From positions 1-64,000 of the forward strand of contig CAXXWR010000003.1 of assembly GCA_963666805.2 (NCBI GenBank): a stretch of DNA of 64,000 nucleotides, in the 5' to 3' direction. The notes below the pieces were generated by a model, which ran no database searches, was not told the origin of the DNA, and saw nothing but the letters and a program-made list of their open reading frames with translations. Position 1 is the first letter of the stretch. Each line of letters starts with the position of its first letter. Source of the stretch: Fusibacter sp963666805. Its GTDB lineage: Bacteria > Bacillota > Clostridia > Peptostreptococcales > Acidaminobacteraceae. The position numbers and the translations under genes were made by a program. Below are positions 7,879 to 17,645 of the stretch, in pieces.

Positions 7879-10001
7879 AATTCCTCCTCATTTAAAAAAC
7901 TTGGTTTTGAGAAGATATAACCCTGTACCATATCAATGCCCGCTTCTTTTACCTTAACCAATTGATCATTTGTTTCTACTCCCTCAGCCACTACTTTATA
8001 ATTATAGGCCTTCGCCATTTTGGTAAGTGTTTCAAAGAGAATCCACGTTTTTTCGTCTGTAAGAATACGATCAATAAACGTCTTGTCTATTTTAAGTTCA
8101 TTAATACTCATATTGGTTAAATAATTAAGAGAAGAATAACCTGTCCCAAAGTCATCTAGTGCAATTAAAATACCCATTCCCTTAAGGGATTCTATCCTAT
8201 TTTGAACCAAGTCAAAATCATTGATAAATATATCTTCTGTAATTTCCAAAATCAAGCGTTCACGTGGTATTTGATATTGATTCATAAACTGCTTCATTTC
8301 TATTAAAAAGTGTTCTTCTAAAAAAAGAATCGGTGAAATATTGATCGAAATCGTTACGTGCTCTCCATATTTTTGGACCAATTTAGGATAATCATTCAGG
8401 GCTTTTTTGACAACATAATAGCCAAATTTTACAGTTAGTTGAGACTGATTGATAGCCGGAATAAAGACTACTGGACTCACTGTGCCAAAGATATCACTAT
8501 GCCATCTTGATAACGCTTCAACGCCCTCTACCCTATTCGTTTGTGTTGATACTTTCTCTTGATATGCAATTTTAAATTGATCTTCTTTTAGGGCACTTTC
8601 AAGTTCTTCTTTCATGACAACATTATTTTCAATTGCACTTTCCATATATTCTTCAAAGTAAATAGTTCTTTGATAAGAATCCTCTTTGGCATATTTCATA
8701 GCAATTGAAACACGGCTAATTAACTGATTAAAATCAGCCCCTTGTGTAGGATATTTTACAACCGCCATATGAAATTTAATACGCTGATAGATTTTTAGGC
8801 TTAAAAGCTGTTCTTTAAATTGCTTTTCAAAAAGATTCAATCTTTCTTCCAGTGCTTTTATTGAATCGCGCTCTATCCAGATTACAAACTCATTACCACT
8901 TGACCTTGCAATCATTTCACAGGTATCTGCATGGGCATTAAAAGCCGTCCCAACGGCAGCAATAATTTGATCTCCCATCTGAGTCCCTACGATAGAATTA
9001 ATCATTTTAAAATCTTTTATATCTAATAAGACAAAATACGCTTGTTCACAGCCTAGTTCTATTTGATTGTTGACATGTGTCCTAAAACGATTACGATTGG
9101 GGAGTCCACTCAATACATCATTATAGGCTAGATAGGTAATGCGATTAGCTTGATTAACAAGTTCTTCATTGGCCGTCTTAATTGAAGCGACCATTTGATT
9201 AAAACCTCTAATCAAGACACCTGTTTCATCTTCAGAAGGCATTTCATTGATGGGTTCAAAATCTCCCCTGCCGACCTTCTTCATTGCCATGACTACCTTG
9301 TGGATAGGCGACACCATTTGATTAATAAACCAATAAGACATGAGCCCACCTAAAAGCATCACAACAACAGTGATGACTAATATGTAGCGAATAATGATGT
9401 TAGCACCATCATCAAAATCATCAATATAGGATCCTGCGGCAATCACCCAATCCCAATTTTCATCATATAAATTATAGGTCACTTTTTTTCCTATTTTATC
9501 GGATTCTGGATATTCCCAATTATAATAAACAAACCCGCCACCTGCTTTAGCTGCTTTTATTTGTTCCCTAACAATATAATAATCTTGATTAATAGGGTCT
9601 ACCACATCCCACATATTGAGGCCTTCTAATCGCGGATGCATAATTTCTAAGCCCTCACTATTATAAATAAGTAAGTAGCCATTTTCACCCAAGTCCATAT
9701 CCGCCTCTATTTTTCGTGAACCATCAGCCTGTAAGTGTCCCATTAATTTTCTCTTAATGTCCTCTTCAGCTTCTTCTCGCGTGATAATCCCCATTCTAAT
9801 AGTTTCATCATAACTATCAATAACTGCTTTAGCAGATGTTGCAGCATTTTTCAGTATTATTTTACCTTTTTCATCAAGTTCTTTCTTTGCACTGTCATAA
9901 GTCACAACGCTGATAATAAAACTTGATATGAGCATCAGCAAAATCATATATATCAATATTTTTTTAGCAAGCGACTGTTTAATCGCGCTTTTTAATTTCA
10001 T
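7875..10001 (-). CDS. Cache-HAMP-GGDEF(degenerate)-EAL protein, probable c-di-GMP phosphodiesterase
   Basis: This membrane sensor has TM1 (about 15-35), an extracellular Cache-type domain (about 40-200, with NGYLLIYNSEGLEIMHP), TM2 near 210-230, HAMP, GGDEF and EAL. The GGDEF signature is replaced by SSGNEF, so cyclase activity is unlikely. The EAL catalytic set is complete (EALSRW, LEITED, DDFGTGYSS, LKIDK, EGVE), so it should hydrolyse c-di-GMP. I start at the ATG at 10001 because GGGGT lies just before it and the TATAAT promoter would leave only about 5 leader bases for the ATG at 10022. It is coupled to the XRE gene by overlap. Confidence 0.9.
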   Translation of the reverse strand: MKLKSAIKQSLAKKILIYMILLMLISSFIISVVTYDSAKKELDEKGKIILKNAATSAKAVIDSYDETIRMGIITREEAEEDIKRKLMGHLQADGSRKIEADMDLGENGYLLIYNSEGLEIMHPRLEGLNMWDVVDPINQDYYIVREQIKAAKAGGGFVYYNWEYPESDKIGKKVTYNLYDENWDWVIAAGSYIDDFDDGANIIIRYILVITVVVMLLGGLMSYWFINQMVSPIHKVVMAMKKVGRGDFEPINEMPSEDETGVLIRGFNQMVASIKTANEELVNQANRITYLAYNDVLSGLPNRNRFRTHVNNQIELGCEQAYFVLLDIKDFKMINSIVGTQMGDQIIAAVGTAFNAHADTCEMIARSSGNEFVIWIERDSIKALEERLNLFEKQFKEQLLSLKIYQRIKFHMAVVKYPTQGADFNQLISRVSIAMKYAKEDSYQRTIYFEEYMESAIENNVVMKEELESALKEDQFKIAYQEKVSTQTNRVEGVEALSRWHSDIFGTVSPVVFIPAINQSQLTVKFGYYVVKKALNDYPKLVQKYGEHVTISINISPILFLEEHFLIEMKQFMNQYQIPRERLILEITEDIFINDFDLVQNRIESLKGMGILIALDDFGTGYSSLNYLTNMSINELKIDKTFIDRILTDEKTWILFETLTKMAKAYNYKVVAEGVETNDQLVKVKEAGIDMVQGYIFSKPSFLNEEEL

Positions 10002-10033
10002 ACCTACCCCTGACATTAGCATTATCTATTTGT

Positions 10034-10061
10034 ATTATAACAAGTTTTTTAATGTTTTACA
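10034..10061 (-). promoter_or_regulatory. Internal promoter before the Cache-GGDEF-EAL gene
   Basis: On the minus strand TGTAAA (10056-10061), 16 bases and TATAAT (10034-10039) overlap the end of the upstream RMD1-like gene. The expected transcript start near 10027 favours the ATG at 10001. Confidence 0.5.
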
Positions 10062-10911
10062 CTAAAATATGCCAAATTTTCAACAAAGTATCTCTTACAA
10101 TAGGAAGACCCAACATTGTGGTTAATGGAAATAAGACCAGTAAAAAAACCTCAAAAAGATAAAGTTGTCTTTCTTTTCGAGCGGCATTAAATTCATAATA
10201 TCGAAGGACAATTTTTCTCAAATCTTGATTCTTCTTCATGAGTCTTTGATAGCGCGTGTAAAGTTCAAAATACTGATAGATGGTTTGATGTGTATCATCA
10301 ATCACTAAATGTTCTTTTACCATCTCATCTTTATGATAAATATCAATATTTTGAGCCATATTGTATTTAAAACTAATAATATGCCCTAAGATCTTAAGTG
10401 TCTTACGACTTACCTTGATCCGACCACGATCCATTTGAAGGATTAAAGGTTCAATACGCTCCATTAAATCTTCCATTTGGCTTTCCATCGCTTCAAGTGC
10501 GACGGATTTTGATACAGCTTCTGCAATCACTTGCTCAATTTGTTTAAATGGCATTTGAGAAGTCAAATCTGATTTAAAAAGATAGCCTTCACCATAATCT
10601 CCTATATAGGCCTCGTAATGAGCAACATATTGATAAAAGTAATGTTCATCCACGGGAACAATCGTTTCAATAAATTTTAAAAAGAGTCTAATCTCATCTT
10701 CATAGAAATCGACAAAGGCAACACAACCGTAAGCATACAAATAAACTTTATGATCAGTTACACCTCTGTTTAGAACCGTTTCTATCATCTCATTATCTAA
10801 CTTTAAAAAATCTTTCCATTTAATGGTACGCGTTAGCTTGAAAAATGAAGAAAGGAGTTCCAAATCAAGCGTTTCAGATATTTTAAAAGCCAAGAAACGT
10901 ATTTTTTTCAT
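10057..10911 (-). CDS. RMD1-like (DUF155) protein with C-terminal membrane anchor, copy 2
   Basis: This 284-residue protein has the layout of the RMD1/RMND1/Sif2 (DUF155) family. There is an alpha/beta N-terminal region with VYLYAYGCVAFVDFYEDE (about 76-93), a middle SKSVALEAMESQMEDLMER block (about 134-152), a helical stretch, and one or two hydrophobic C-terminal segments (about 249-270). Eukaryotic members sit in mitochondria or vesicle membranes; the bacterial function is unknown. It lies 15 bases behind a clear paralogue, and both share the start pattern MK-(F/I)-(K/R)-x-x-A and the same domain order. The family call rests on motif memory. Absence of enzyme motifs suggests a structural or adaptor role. 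Confidence 0.65.
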   Translation of the reverse strand: MKKIRFLAFKISETLDLELLSSFFKLTRTIKWKDFLKLDNEMIETVLNRGVTDHKVYLYAYGCVAFVDFYEDEIRLFLKFIETIVPVDEHYFYQYVAHYEAYIGDYGEGYLFKSDLTSQMPFKQIEQVIAEAVSKSVALEAMESQMEDLMERIEPLILQMDRGRIKVSRKTLKILGHIISFKYNMAQNIDIYHKDEMVKEHLVIDDTHQTIYQYFELYTRYQRLMKKNQDLRKIVLRYYEFNAARKERQLYLFEVFLLVLFPLTTMLGLPIVRDTLLKIWHILV

Positions 10912-10926
10912 TTAACTTTCTCCATC

Positions 10927-11745
10927 TTATTGAATTAAATCGAGTAACATTAATACTACTTCAGCAATAATGAGAATGACAATTAGCCACTCAATAAAAA
11001 CACCTCGCATTGAATGGCTAATGGTTGCAAAACCATCTATAATATTATTAAGAATTTCTGTTTTAGATTTCATAATTTCATAGCGATCATTGAGTTCAAA
11101 AAACACGGACATTTGATCATATAAGTCACTATTGACTTGCATATCCCATGTAATATCCGGCTTGTCTAAAATCATGATATAAGCAATCGTGTTATACTCA
11201 TGTCTAAGCACCTGAGCAATTGTCTTAGCTAGTTTTTTATCACTTAATCTGAACTTACCTTTTTCAAGCCTCACAACCATGTTTTCTACCTTGTCCATAA
11301 TTTTTTTGACATAGTCCTCTACTTTCTCAAGGGCAACAGACTTGGCAATAACCGTCGCTGCAATTTCCAAATAAGCTGGTTCAAATTGTTTTACTTTCAA
11401 GACTTCATCTGTAAAAGAAAACTGTTCAACTGTTGGATCCGTAATGATTTCATATTCATCAGAAAAACGCTGCCATTCCTTTAAATTAATCTCCTTTACA
11501 TAAGACTTTAAATATTGAACAACTTGGTTGTCTTCATCTAGTGAAAAATTAATGGTAACAACACTTCCAAATGCAAAAACATAAACCTTTTGATCTTCAC
11601 TAAAAGATTTATGTAATAGCTTTTCTAAAATGATATTCGTCAAAATAAGTGGTTCTTCCCATGTATACTTTTTAGGAATACTGCACTGTAATGCCAAATC
11701 ATTTAAATCCACTTCATTGGATACAGCATACGCTTTAAACTTCAT
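10927..11745 (-). CDS. RMD1-like (DUF155) protein with C-terminal membrane anchor, copy 1
   Basis: This 272-residue paralogue of the next gene has VYVFAFGSVVTINFSLDED (residues about 75-93), AKSVALEKVEDYVKKIMDK, and a C-terminal hydrophobic anchor (FIEWLIVILIIAEVVLMLL). I set the start at 11745 because GAGGA lies 8 bases before that ATG and the resulting N-terminus (MKFKAYAVS) aligns with its paralogue; the ATG at 11793 adds 16 unaligned residues. It opens the minus-strand operon, facing the hydratase gene divergently. A TATAAT at 11809-11814 may be its -10, but the -35 is weak. Function unknown. Confidence 0.65.
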   Translation of the reverse strand: MKFKAYAVSNEVDLNDLALQCSIPKKYTWEEPLILTNIILEKLLHKSFSEDQKVYVFAFGSVVTINFSLDEDNQVVQYLKSYVKEINLKEWQRFSDEYEIITDPTVEQFSFTDEVLKVKQFEPAYLEIAATVIAKSVALEKVEDYVKKIMDKVENMVVRLEKGKFRLSDKKLAKTIAQVLRHEYNTIAYIMILDKPDITWDMQVNSDLYDQMSVFFELNDRYEIMKSKTEILNNIIDGFATISHSMRGVFIEWLIVILIIAEVVLMLLDLIQ

Positions 11746-11940
11746 ATCAATTATCCTCATTTTTCTTTTTATTAATCCCTTATAGAGATTCATTTTTACC
11801 CTGATTATATTATAACTTATCTAAGCTCTTCTATTGCATTTATATTTAATGTTTTAGTCCTATTTTATACAAAAAATATGAAGATGCAACCTTTTTATAA
11901 AAGAATAAGTAAAGTGCCCCTTCTTTATTGAAGCTTGACC

Positions 11941-11982
11941 TTGATACTTATAAACCAATATTGTATAATGGTATACAATATT
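11941..11982 (+). promoter_or_regulatory. Promoter and inverted-repeat operator of the aconitase-like hydratase gene
   Basis: TTGATA (11941-11946), 17 bases and TATAAT (11964-11969) form a near-consensus promoter. A perfect 11-base inverted repeat, AATATTGTATA (11957-11967) and its complement (11972-11982) with a 4-base centre, straddles the -10. A protein bound there would block transcription. The central GTATAC-like arms resemble sites of GntR-type regulators, but no regulator gene adjoins. Confidence 0.75.
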
Positions 11983-12021
11983 CAATTGTTTCTTTTTTGT
12001 TACATTTTTAAAGGAGGTCCT

Positions 12022-14286
12022 ATGGTTTCATTACATTCTCAAGGGGTCGTCATAACACCTCAACTGGAAATTTTAGATTCAAATGAAAAGAATCTTCATG
12101 CGTCTACAAACACATTGACTTACCGTATTTTAAAAGCCCATAATCAAGGCTCAAATATGTCAAAGCTTCAAATTCAATTTGATGCTCTTGCTTCGCACGA
12201 TATCACTTATGTTGGCATTATTCAAACAGCTAAAGCCAGTGGCCTTAAATCTTTTGATATGCCCTATATTTTAACCAATTGTCACAACAGTCTTTGCGCT
12301 GTCGGTGGTACAATAAATGAAGATGACCACGTTTTTGGTCAATCTGCCGCTGAAAAATACGGAGGAATCTATGTTCCTGCCCATCAAGCGGTTATTCACC
12401 AGTACATGAGAGAAACACAAGCCCTCTCGGGCGGTATGATATTGGGATCCGATAGTCATACCCGCTATGGTGCACTGGGAACAATGGCAATAGGTGAAGG
12501 AGGCCCAGAACTTGTTAAACAACTCTTACATCAAACTTATGATATTGACTACCCAGAAGTAGTTGCCGTCTACCTTACAGGTGAGCCAGTCTGGGGCGTA
12601 GGCCCTCAAGATGTAGCCCTTTCACTCATTAAGGCCGTTTTTGATTCAGGCTTTGTTAAAAATAAAGTGCTAGAGTTCATAGGACCTGGCATTAAAGGAC
12701 TCAGTGTAGAATATAGGAATGGGATTGATGTCATGACTACCGAAACCACTTGTCTATCGAGTATATGGATGACCGATGATAAGGTAAAATCCTACTATGA
12801 GACTCACGGGAGAGGGGATTTATATCACACCTTGGCACTCGAAAATTCCGCTTATTATGACAGTCTTATAAAAATTGATCTATCTACCATTGAACCGATG
12901 ATTGCTCTACCTTTTCACCCAAGTCATGTTTATAGTATTAGAGAATTAAATGAAAATCCCTATGCTATTTTGTCAGAAGTTGAAAATACCATTAAAGCCA
13001 GTATTGATAATCCCTTTATTCATTTTTCATTAACTGACAAGATCAAAGATGGCGCTATCTATGCCGATCAAGGCATTGTCGCTGGATGTTCAGGTGGCAC
13101 TTATGAAAATATTGCAAAAATAGCGCGTCTATTGGAAAATCATCCAAGTCAAGGCTATTTCAATATGAGTATCTATCCTTCAAGTCAACCTGTTAATTAT
13201 GCCCTTATGGCAAATGGCTATCTTCAAACCTTAATGGCTGAAGGTATTAACATCAAAACAGCCTTCTGTGGGCCATGTTTTGGTGCAGGGGACGTACCTC
13301 AAAATAACGGCTTGAGTCTTCGACATACTACCCGTAACTTTCCTAATCGAGAAGGTTCAAAACCTGTAGATGGACAAATTGCTTCAGTTGCTCTTATGGA
13401 TGCCCTCTCTATCATGGCAACTGCTATTAATGGTGGTAAACTCACTCCCGCAACTGATCTTGCACCCATTGACTTTAAAGATGACTACTTTTATGAGCCC
13501 CATATTTATGAAAAATCAGTCTATAATGGCTATCAAATACCTCAGAATGACAAGGACTTGATTTATGGTCCCAATATTGCAGATTGGCCAAGCATTGAGC
13601 CTCTAAATGAACATCTTTTACTTGCCAATGCTGCCACTATCTTTGACCCTGTAACAACAACTGATGAGTTGATTCCTTCTGGTGAAACCTCTTCCTACCG
13701 TTCTAACCCAATGAAGTTGGCTTCATTTACACTTTCCAGAAAAGATCCTCACTATGTTAATCGCGCAAAAAAAATAGCAACTCATGACAAGCAAGAAGAA
13801 CTCATTGATTGCTTATTAGAGAACAAAAATCAAATTGATGAATTAACGCCCCTTTCTGATGACCATTTGAAAGCATCTCTTTCTGTGGGGAGTAATGTGT
13901 TCGCTTTAAAACCTGGTGATGGTTCAGCACGGGAACAAGCAGCATCTTGTCAAAGGGTCCTAGGTGGAAGCGCTAATATTGCTGTTGAATACGCCACTAA
14001 ACGTTATCAAAGTAACCTTATCAATTGGGGAATGATTCCCTTTACAATGGCAAAAGAATCAACATCCTTAATGCAAGTGGATGACCTTATCTTTATTCCC
14101 CACATCAGACAAAAATTGCTGCAACATGAAACCACCTTTAAGGCTTATCACATCCGCTCTAAAGAAGTCACCCCTTTAATCTTTCATACAAAAGATTTCA
14201 CGGAAGAAGAAATTCAAATTTTAGTGTCTGGCTGTCTCATTAATTATAATCAACACAAGATTCATGCATCTCAATCGAAACTATAG
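12022..14286 (+). CDS. Aconitase-family hydratase (4Fe-4S dehydratase, YbhJ-like)
   Basis: This 754-residue cytoplasmic enzyme belongs to the aconitase superfamily. Visible landmarks are the SDSHTRYGALG signature, the first cluster Cys in AGCSGGTYEN (equivalent to aconitase SCTNS), the paired cluster Cys in FCGPCFGAGD, and the C-terminal swivel-domain motif DGSAREQAA, which binds the substrate carboxylate. All three 4Fe-4S ligands are therefore present. It lacks the exact TNS/SSRE wording of true aconitase or homoaconitase and looks closer to the uncharacterised hydratase group, so the substrate is open. The start at 12022 follows AAGGAGG; the frame is open upstream but has no RBS there. A single-gene transcript is likely. 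Confidence 0.8.
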   Translation: MVSLHSQGVVITPQLEILDSNEKNLHASTNTLTYRILKAHNQGSNMSKLQIQFDALASHDITYVGIIQTAKASGLKSFDMPYILTNCHNSLCAVGGTINEDDHVFGQSAAEKYGGIYVPAHQAVIHQYMRETQALSGGMILGSDSHTRYGALGTMAIGEGGPELVKQLLHQTYDIDYPEVVAVYLTGEPVWGVGPQDVALSLIKAVFDSGFVKNKVLEFIGPGIKGLSVEYRNGIDVMTTETTCLSSIWMTDDKVKSYYETHGRGDLYHTLALENSAYYDSLIKIDLSTIEPMIALPFHPSHVYSIRELNENPYAILSEVENTIKASIDNPFIHFSLTDKIKDGAIYADQGIVAGCSGGTYENIAKIARLLENHPSQGYFNMSIYPSSQPVNYALMANGYLQTLMAEGINIKTAFCGPCFGAGDVPQNNGLSLRHTTRNFPNREGSKPVDGQIASVALMDALSIMATAINGGKLTPATDLAPIDFKDDYFYEPHIYEKSVYNGYQIPQNDKDLIYGPNIADWPSIEPLNEHLLLANAATIFDPVTTTDELIPSGETSSYRSNPMKLASFTLSRKDPHYVNRAKKIATHDKQEELIDCLLENKNQIDELTPLSDDHLKASLSVGSNVFALKPGDGSAREQAASCQRVLGGSANIAVEYATKRYQSNLINWGMIPFTMAKESTSLMQVDDLIFIPHIRQKLLQHETTFKAYHIRSKEVTPLIFHTKDFTEEEIQILVSGCLINYNQHKIHASQSKL

Positions 14287-14294
14287 CCATTATC

Positions 14295-14330
14295 AATAAA
14301 GCGAGTCATTCACGAGATTCGCTTTTATTT
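14295..14330. terminator. Terminator shared by the hydratase and histidine kinase genes
   Basis: The stem AATAAAGCGA(G)TC pairs with GATTCGCTTTTATT around an 8-base loop. T-rich sequence follows on both strands. It overlaps the last codons of the convergent kinase gene. Confidence 0.75.
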
Positions 14331-16067
14331 TGAACTTTTTGGCAAGCTGACCTTAAATGTTGTTCCTCCTGTATTGCCTTTTAATATATCAATTGATCCA
14401 TGATGTTGATTGACAATAATATCATAAGCGATACTAAGACCTAGACCCGTTCCCTTGCCCTCAGGCTTAGTTGTAAAAAAAGGAGTGAAAACCCGATGTT
14501 TAATGGACTCTGGAATACCCACTCCATTATCTGAAATTTTACAAAAAATTTGGTCTTTTTCAACACCTGTTTCAATTTCAATACAGGGTTCTTCTACACT
14601 GTCAATATTTTCATGAATAGCATCCATACTATTCATAACAAGGTTAAGTAGCACTTGATTAATAGCCGATGCCTTACAAAATATAGAAGGAACATGGGCA
14701 AGTTTTTGTTCAACTTGAACCTCTTCCTTGAATTGGCTTAGAGAAACCAAAAGCGTGTTTTTAATACCTTCATTAATATTATAATAGACATAATCATCCA
14801 TCTCAGCACTTTGGGCAAAGAATCCAAGGCCCTTAACAATATTGCTGACGCGACGAACGCCTTCATCTATATCCTCCAGAAATTCAGTCATATCTGACAC
14901 ATATTCATCAACCAATCTATCCTTTTCGACTTTAACGTAAGGATGGGTTGCCATTTCTTTGAGCAATCCCTGCATCATATTTACATTGCTCATGACATAG
15001 CCTAAAGGGTTATTCATTTCGTGGGCAATTCCTGCAGCTAAGTGACCAATAGCTACCATCTGCTCTTGCTGTACCAGCTGGGCTTCTTTTTCCTTAAGTT
15101 CAACAAGGGTCGCTTCTAATTGTTGATAATAACGTTCCATCTGTTTTTCATCGCTTATTCGGTTAAAGGCACCACTAAATATTTCACCAATAATTGATAA
15201 CATTGATCTATCATAATCATCCCATGCACTGTACTGGTGAGTATGGTCAAAACCAATAAAGCCTTGACACTGGTTTTTATAGACAAGAGGTAAGACTAAA
15301 CAAGATTTTATTGCTTGCGATTCTAAAATTTTTTTTTCACTAATTGCATCCTCTGACATTTCTGAAACATTTGGAATATGTATAATTTCATTTTCATTTA
15401 GTTTTTTAACCCACCATGGGAAGGTGTCTAAAGGCAGATCCTTAAGTGCATCAATGGCAGGTTCAACGCCTTCTTGGCACCATTCATAAGTGTTTGTCAT
15501 TGTTTGTTCTTGTTCATTGAACTCAAAAACATAAGCACGATCAGCACTTGAAAATCGTCCAATCATAGCCATCGCCTCTTCAATAGCACTTTCAATGTTA
15601 CCAGATGATATTAGTTTTGACGATATTTTAGAAGCAATCAACTGAAGTTGCAGCATTTTTTCCATATGAGATTCATAATTTTGATGATTTTTGATAGGCA
15701 AAGCCGTCATGTAAAGCCCTTCAATTTGATTTGAAGCATTTAATATAGGTTGTCCTGAAACATCATACCATAACGCCTCAGCTTGACTTTCTCTTTGAAA
15801 GTTAAAAGAACGCCTTAAAATCTTTCCCGACTTTATTTCATTCAAAAAAGGATAAACTTTTTCGTAAAACGATGTAGAAACTAAATCGACAAGGTTCTTA
15901 TTATTAACCACTTCACTGCCCAATATCTTTTTAAATTCTCTATTCGCATATTGGACATAAAAAGATTTGTCTAAAAAAAGAACAATCACTTCAGTCCTTT
16001 CAAAGATTAAATCGAGTAAGTCTTTATCTAATTTATCCATTTCATACTTTATTGTATGCGCTTTCAT
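14325..16067 (-). CDS. Soluble PAS-GAF sensor histidine kinase
   Basis: This 580-residue protein has no membrane segment. A PAS domain (about 20-130) and a GAF domain (about 150-305) precede a coiled-coil linker, the phospho-acceptor H349 (GIAHEMNNPLG), the N box (NLVMNSMDAI), and G boxes (SDNGVGIPE, GTGLGLSIAYD). The HEMNNPL form and the linker resemble the NtrB-like group of cytosolic kinases. No response regulator gene lies beside it, so it is an orphan. Signals would be small cytosolic ligands or redox state, which is inference. It is monocistronic and convergent with the hydratase gene. GAGGTG is the RBS. Confidence 0.9.
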   Translation of the reverse strand: MKAHTIKYEMDKLDKDLLDLIFERTEVIVLFLDKSFYVQYANREFKKILGSEVVNNKNLVDLVSTSFYEKVYPFLNEIKSGKILRRSFNFQRESQAEALWYDVSGQPILNASNQIEGLYMTALPIKNHQNYESHMEKMLQLQLIASKISSKLISSGNIESAIEEAMAMIGRFSSADRAYVFEFNEQEQTMTNTYEWCQEGVEPAIDALKDLPLDTFPWWVKKLNENEIIHIPNVSEMSEDAISEKKILESQAIKSCLVLPLVYKNQCQGFIGFDHTHQYSAWDDYDRSMLSIIGEIFSGAFNRISDEKQMERYYQQLEATLVELKEKEAQLVQQEQMVAIGHLAAGIAHEMNNPLGYVMSNVNMMQGLLKEMATHPYVKVEKDRLVDEYVSDMTEFLEDIDEGVRRVSNIVKGLGFFAQSAEMDDYVYYNINEGIKNTLLVSLSQFKEEVQVEQKLAHVPSIFCKASAINQVLLNLVMNSMDAIHENIDSVEEPCIEIETGVEKDQIFCKISDNGVGIPESIKHRVFTPFFTTKPEGKGTGLGLSIAYDIIVNQHHGSIDILKGNTGGTTFKVSLPKSSK

Positions 16068-16280
16068 AAAAACACCTCATTTAGCTTGCCATTACTTATT
16101 CTATTTATAGGCTTTTTTCCCACACGATAAACAACTGTTTTCAAAGTAGAATATCCAAAAAACCTTTAGAAAAGTCGTTTTCAGTCTTATCATTTTTTAG
16201 TTATACACAGAATTTACACTTTAAAATGTTATAATATTGTAAAATTTTATTTAATCTGTCTCACAATGAGGAGGTTCTCT

Positions 16281-17642
16281 ATGAAGTATTCCCATAAGGT
16301 GTTATGGCTACTCTTATCAATTAATATCGTGTTTTCAAGTATTAATTTTGCCAATTCAGGTCCAATGACCATTGATGAATCTTCTGTCAATGGCATTTAC
16401 AGTCTTTCAGATTCACCTGCTGAAGTCACACGTGAGGAACTTACTTTTAATTTTTCAAATCAGGACTTGCTTTACACCCCCACTTGTTCCGTCACTGCAG
16501 ACTACCATCTTTATAATCCAACTGATGAACCATTAACTGTTCAAGTCGGGTTTCCATTAACCAGCTCTTTTAAGGCCCTAGAATCAAGAAGTCACATTGA
16601 GTATAACCAACAAACCATTCATCCCGATATCCAAGTTCGGCCTCAACTCTCAACAGTAGATAGCTCTTTTGATGAAATTATTCGTGCTTTTAATCATCAG
16701 TCTAATACCTATGACGCTCTTCAAAGCAAATCTATTGAACGTTATGAAATTCAGACCGATTTAGACCAACTTGCTGATGGCGAATCTATCACAATATATG
16801 TTCATTCTCCTCAAATTGATTCTATTTTATCAAAGGGATCTCGGTCTAGTGGTTTTCAAGATGACACATTCTTTTTTTCCTACGATCAATACAGTCGACA
16901 TCATTATTTTTATGTCATTGGTGGTCCCACTGACAATCTAACCTTTGAATACACTCAACATAATAAAATAGTGGATCATGCGTCATCAATTGATTATGTT
17001 CATTCCCCTGTTACACTTGATGATTTTACAGCAGATCTTTTGTCCGAAATAGACCACCCCCGCCCCTTTTCAGATAAAGACCTCGTCAACTTGGCATTTG
17101 ATAGTTTTGACTATTATCGTCGTAGTAAAGCAGGCGAGCTTATTTTTAACCTTGATGAAATAATGCTCTCACCCTATCAGTGGTATTTAATGATGTATAC
17201 TTATCACATTGAACTAGAACCACATAGTGAAAACAATATGGTCATTAGTTATGACATGAATGGCTTAATGGACCAAAGCGAAACCCAATATCCCCTTTAT
17301 ACTTATGAGTATTATTTAGATCCTGCTTCTCATTGGTCTGATTTTAATGATCTTACCATTAAGATTATCCCTCCTGATGAATCTCCTTATATTACTAATT
17401 CTAATATTACATTTAATCAAAATGAATCTTATTATGAAGCTCATTTTGATAACATCCCTGATGAAAAGCTCACTTTTACACTCAATAAAGAAGCAACTCC
17501 AAGTCATTATAATCAGCAGAGCTCTTATGGTCTCCTTATTATTCTCTATATTGTTATGAGAGTGGCGATTATACTTATCCCTATACTGGCAATCATTTTG
17601 ATAATGAGACACCTTATTAAACGCAAAAATTCACAGCTATAA
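16281..17642 (+). CDS. Exported membrane-anchored protein of unknown function
   Basis: This 453-residue protein has an N-terminal signal peptide (about 1-27, WLLLSINIVFSS core), a large extracellular region rich in Asp, Tyr and Ser, and a C-terminal membrane helix (about 420-445) followed by a short basic tail (RHLIKRKNS), a type I topology. I recognise no family. The extracellular part begins with a beta-type segment (YHLYNPTDEPLTVQVGFPL) that looks like an adhesion or transport-accessory fold, but this is not a claim. The start at 16281 is chosen because GAGGAGG (16268-16274) sits right before it; the ATG at 16266 is inside that RBS. It is flanked by a terminator and is probably monocistronic. 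Confidence 0.7.
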   Translation: MKYSHKVLWLLLSINIVFSSINFANSGPMTIDESSVNGIYSLSDSPAEVTREELTFNFSNQDLLYTPTCSVTADYHLYNPTDEPLTVQVGFPLTSSFKALESRSHIEYNQQTIHPDIQVRPQLSTVDSSFDEIIRAFNHQSNTYDALQSKSIERYEIQTDLDQLADGESITIYVHSPQIDSILSKGSRSSGFQDDTFFFSYDQYSRHHYFYVIGGPTDNLTFEYTQHNKIVDHASSIDYVHSPVTLDDFTADLLSEIDHPRPFSDKDLVNLAFDSFDYYRRSKAGELIFNLDEIMLSPYQWYLMMYTYHIELEPHSENNMVISYDMNGLMDQSETQYPLYTYEYYLDPASHWSDFNDLTIKIIPPDESPYITNSNITFNQNESYYEAHFDNIPDEKLTFTLNKEATPSHYNQQSSYGLLIILYIVMRVAIILIPILAIILIMRHLIKRKNSQL

Positions 17643-17645
17643 AAC

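Noticed and set aside
11935..12021. Upstream start for the hydratase gene
   Set aside because: The region holds the promoter and operator; AAGGAGG is at 12011-12017 for the ATG at 12022.
16201..16240. TTTACA and TATAAT near the exported-protein gene
   Set aside because: They are 11 bases apart, so they do not form one promoter; an alternative TATTGT -10 is weak.
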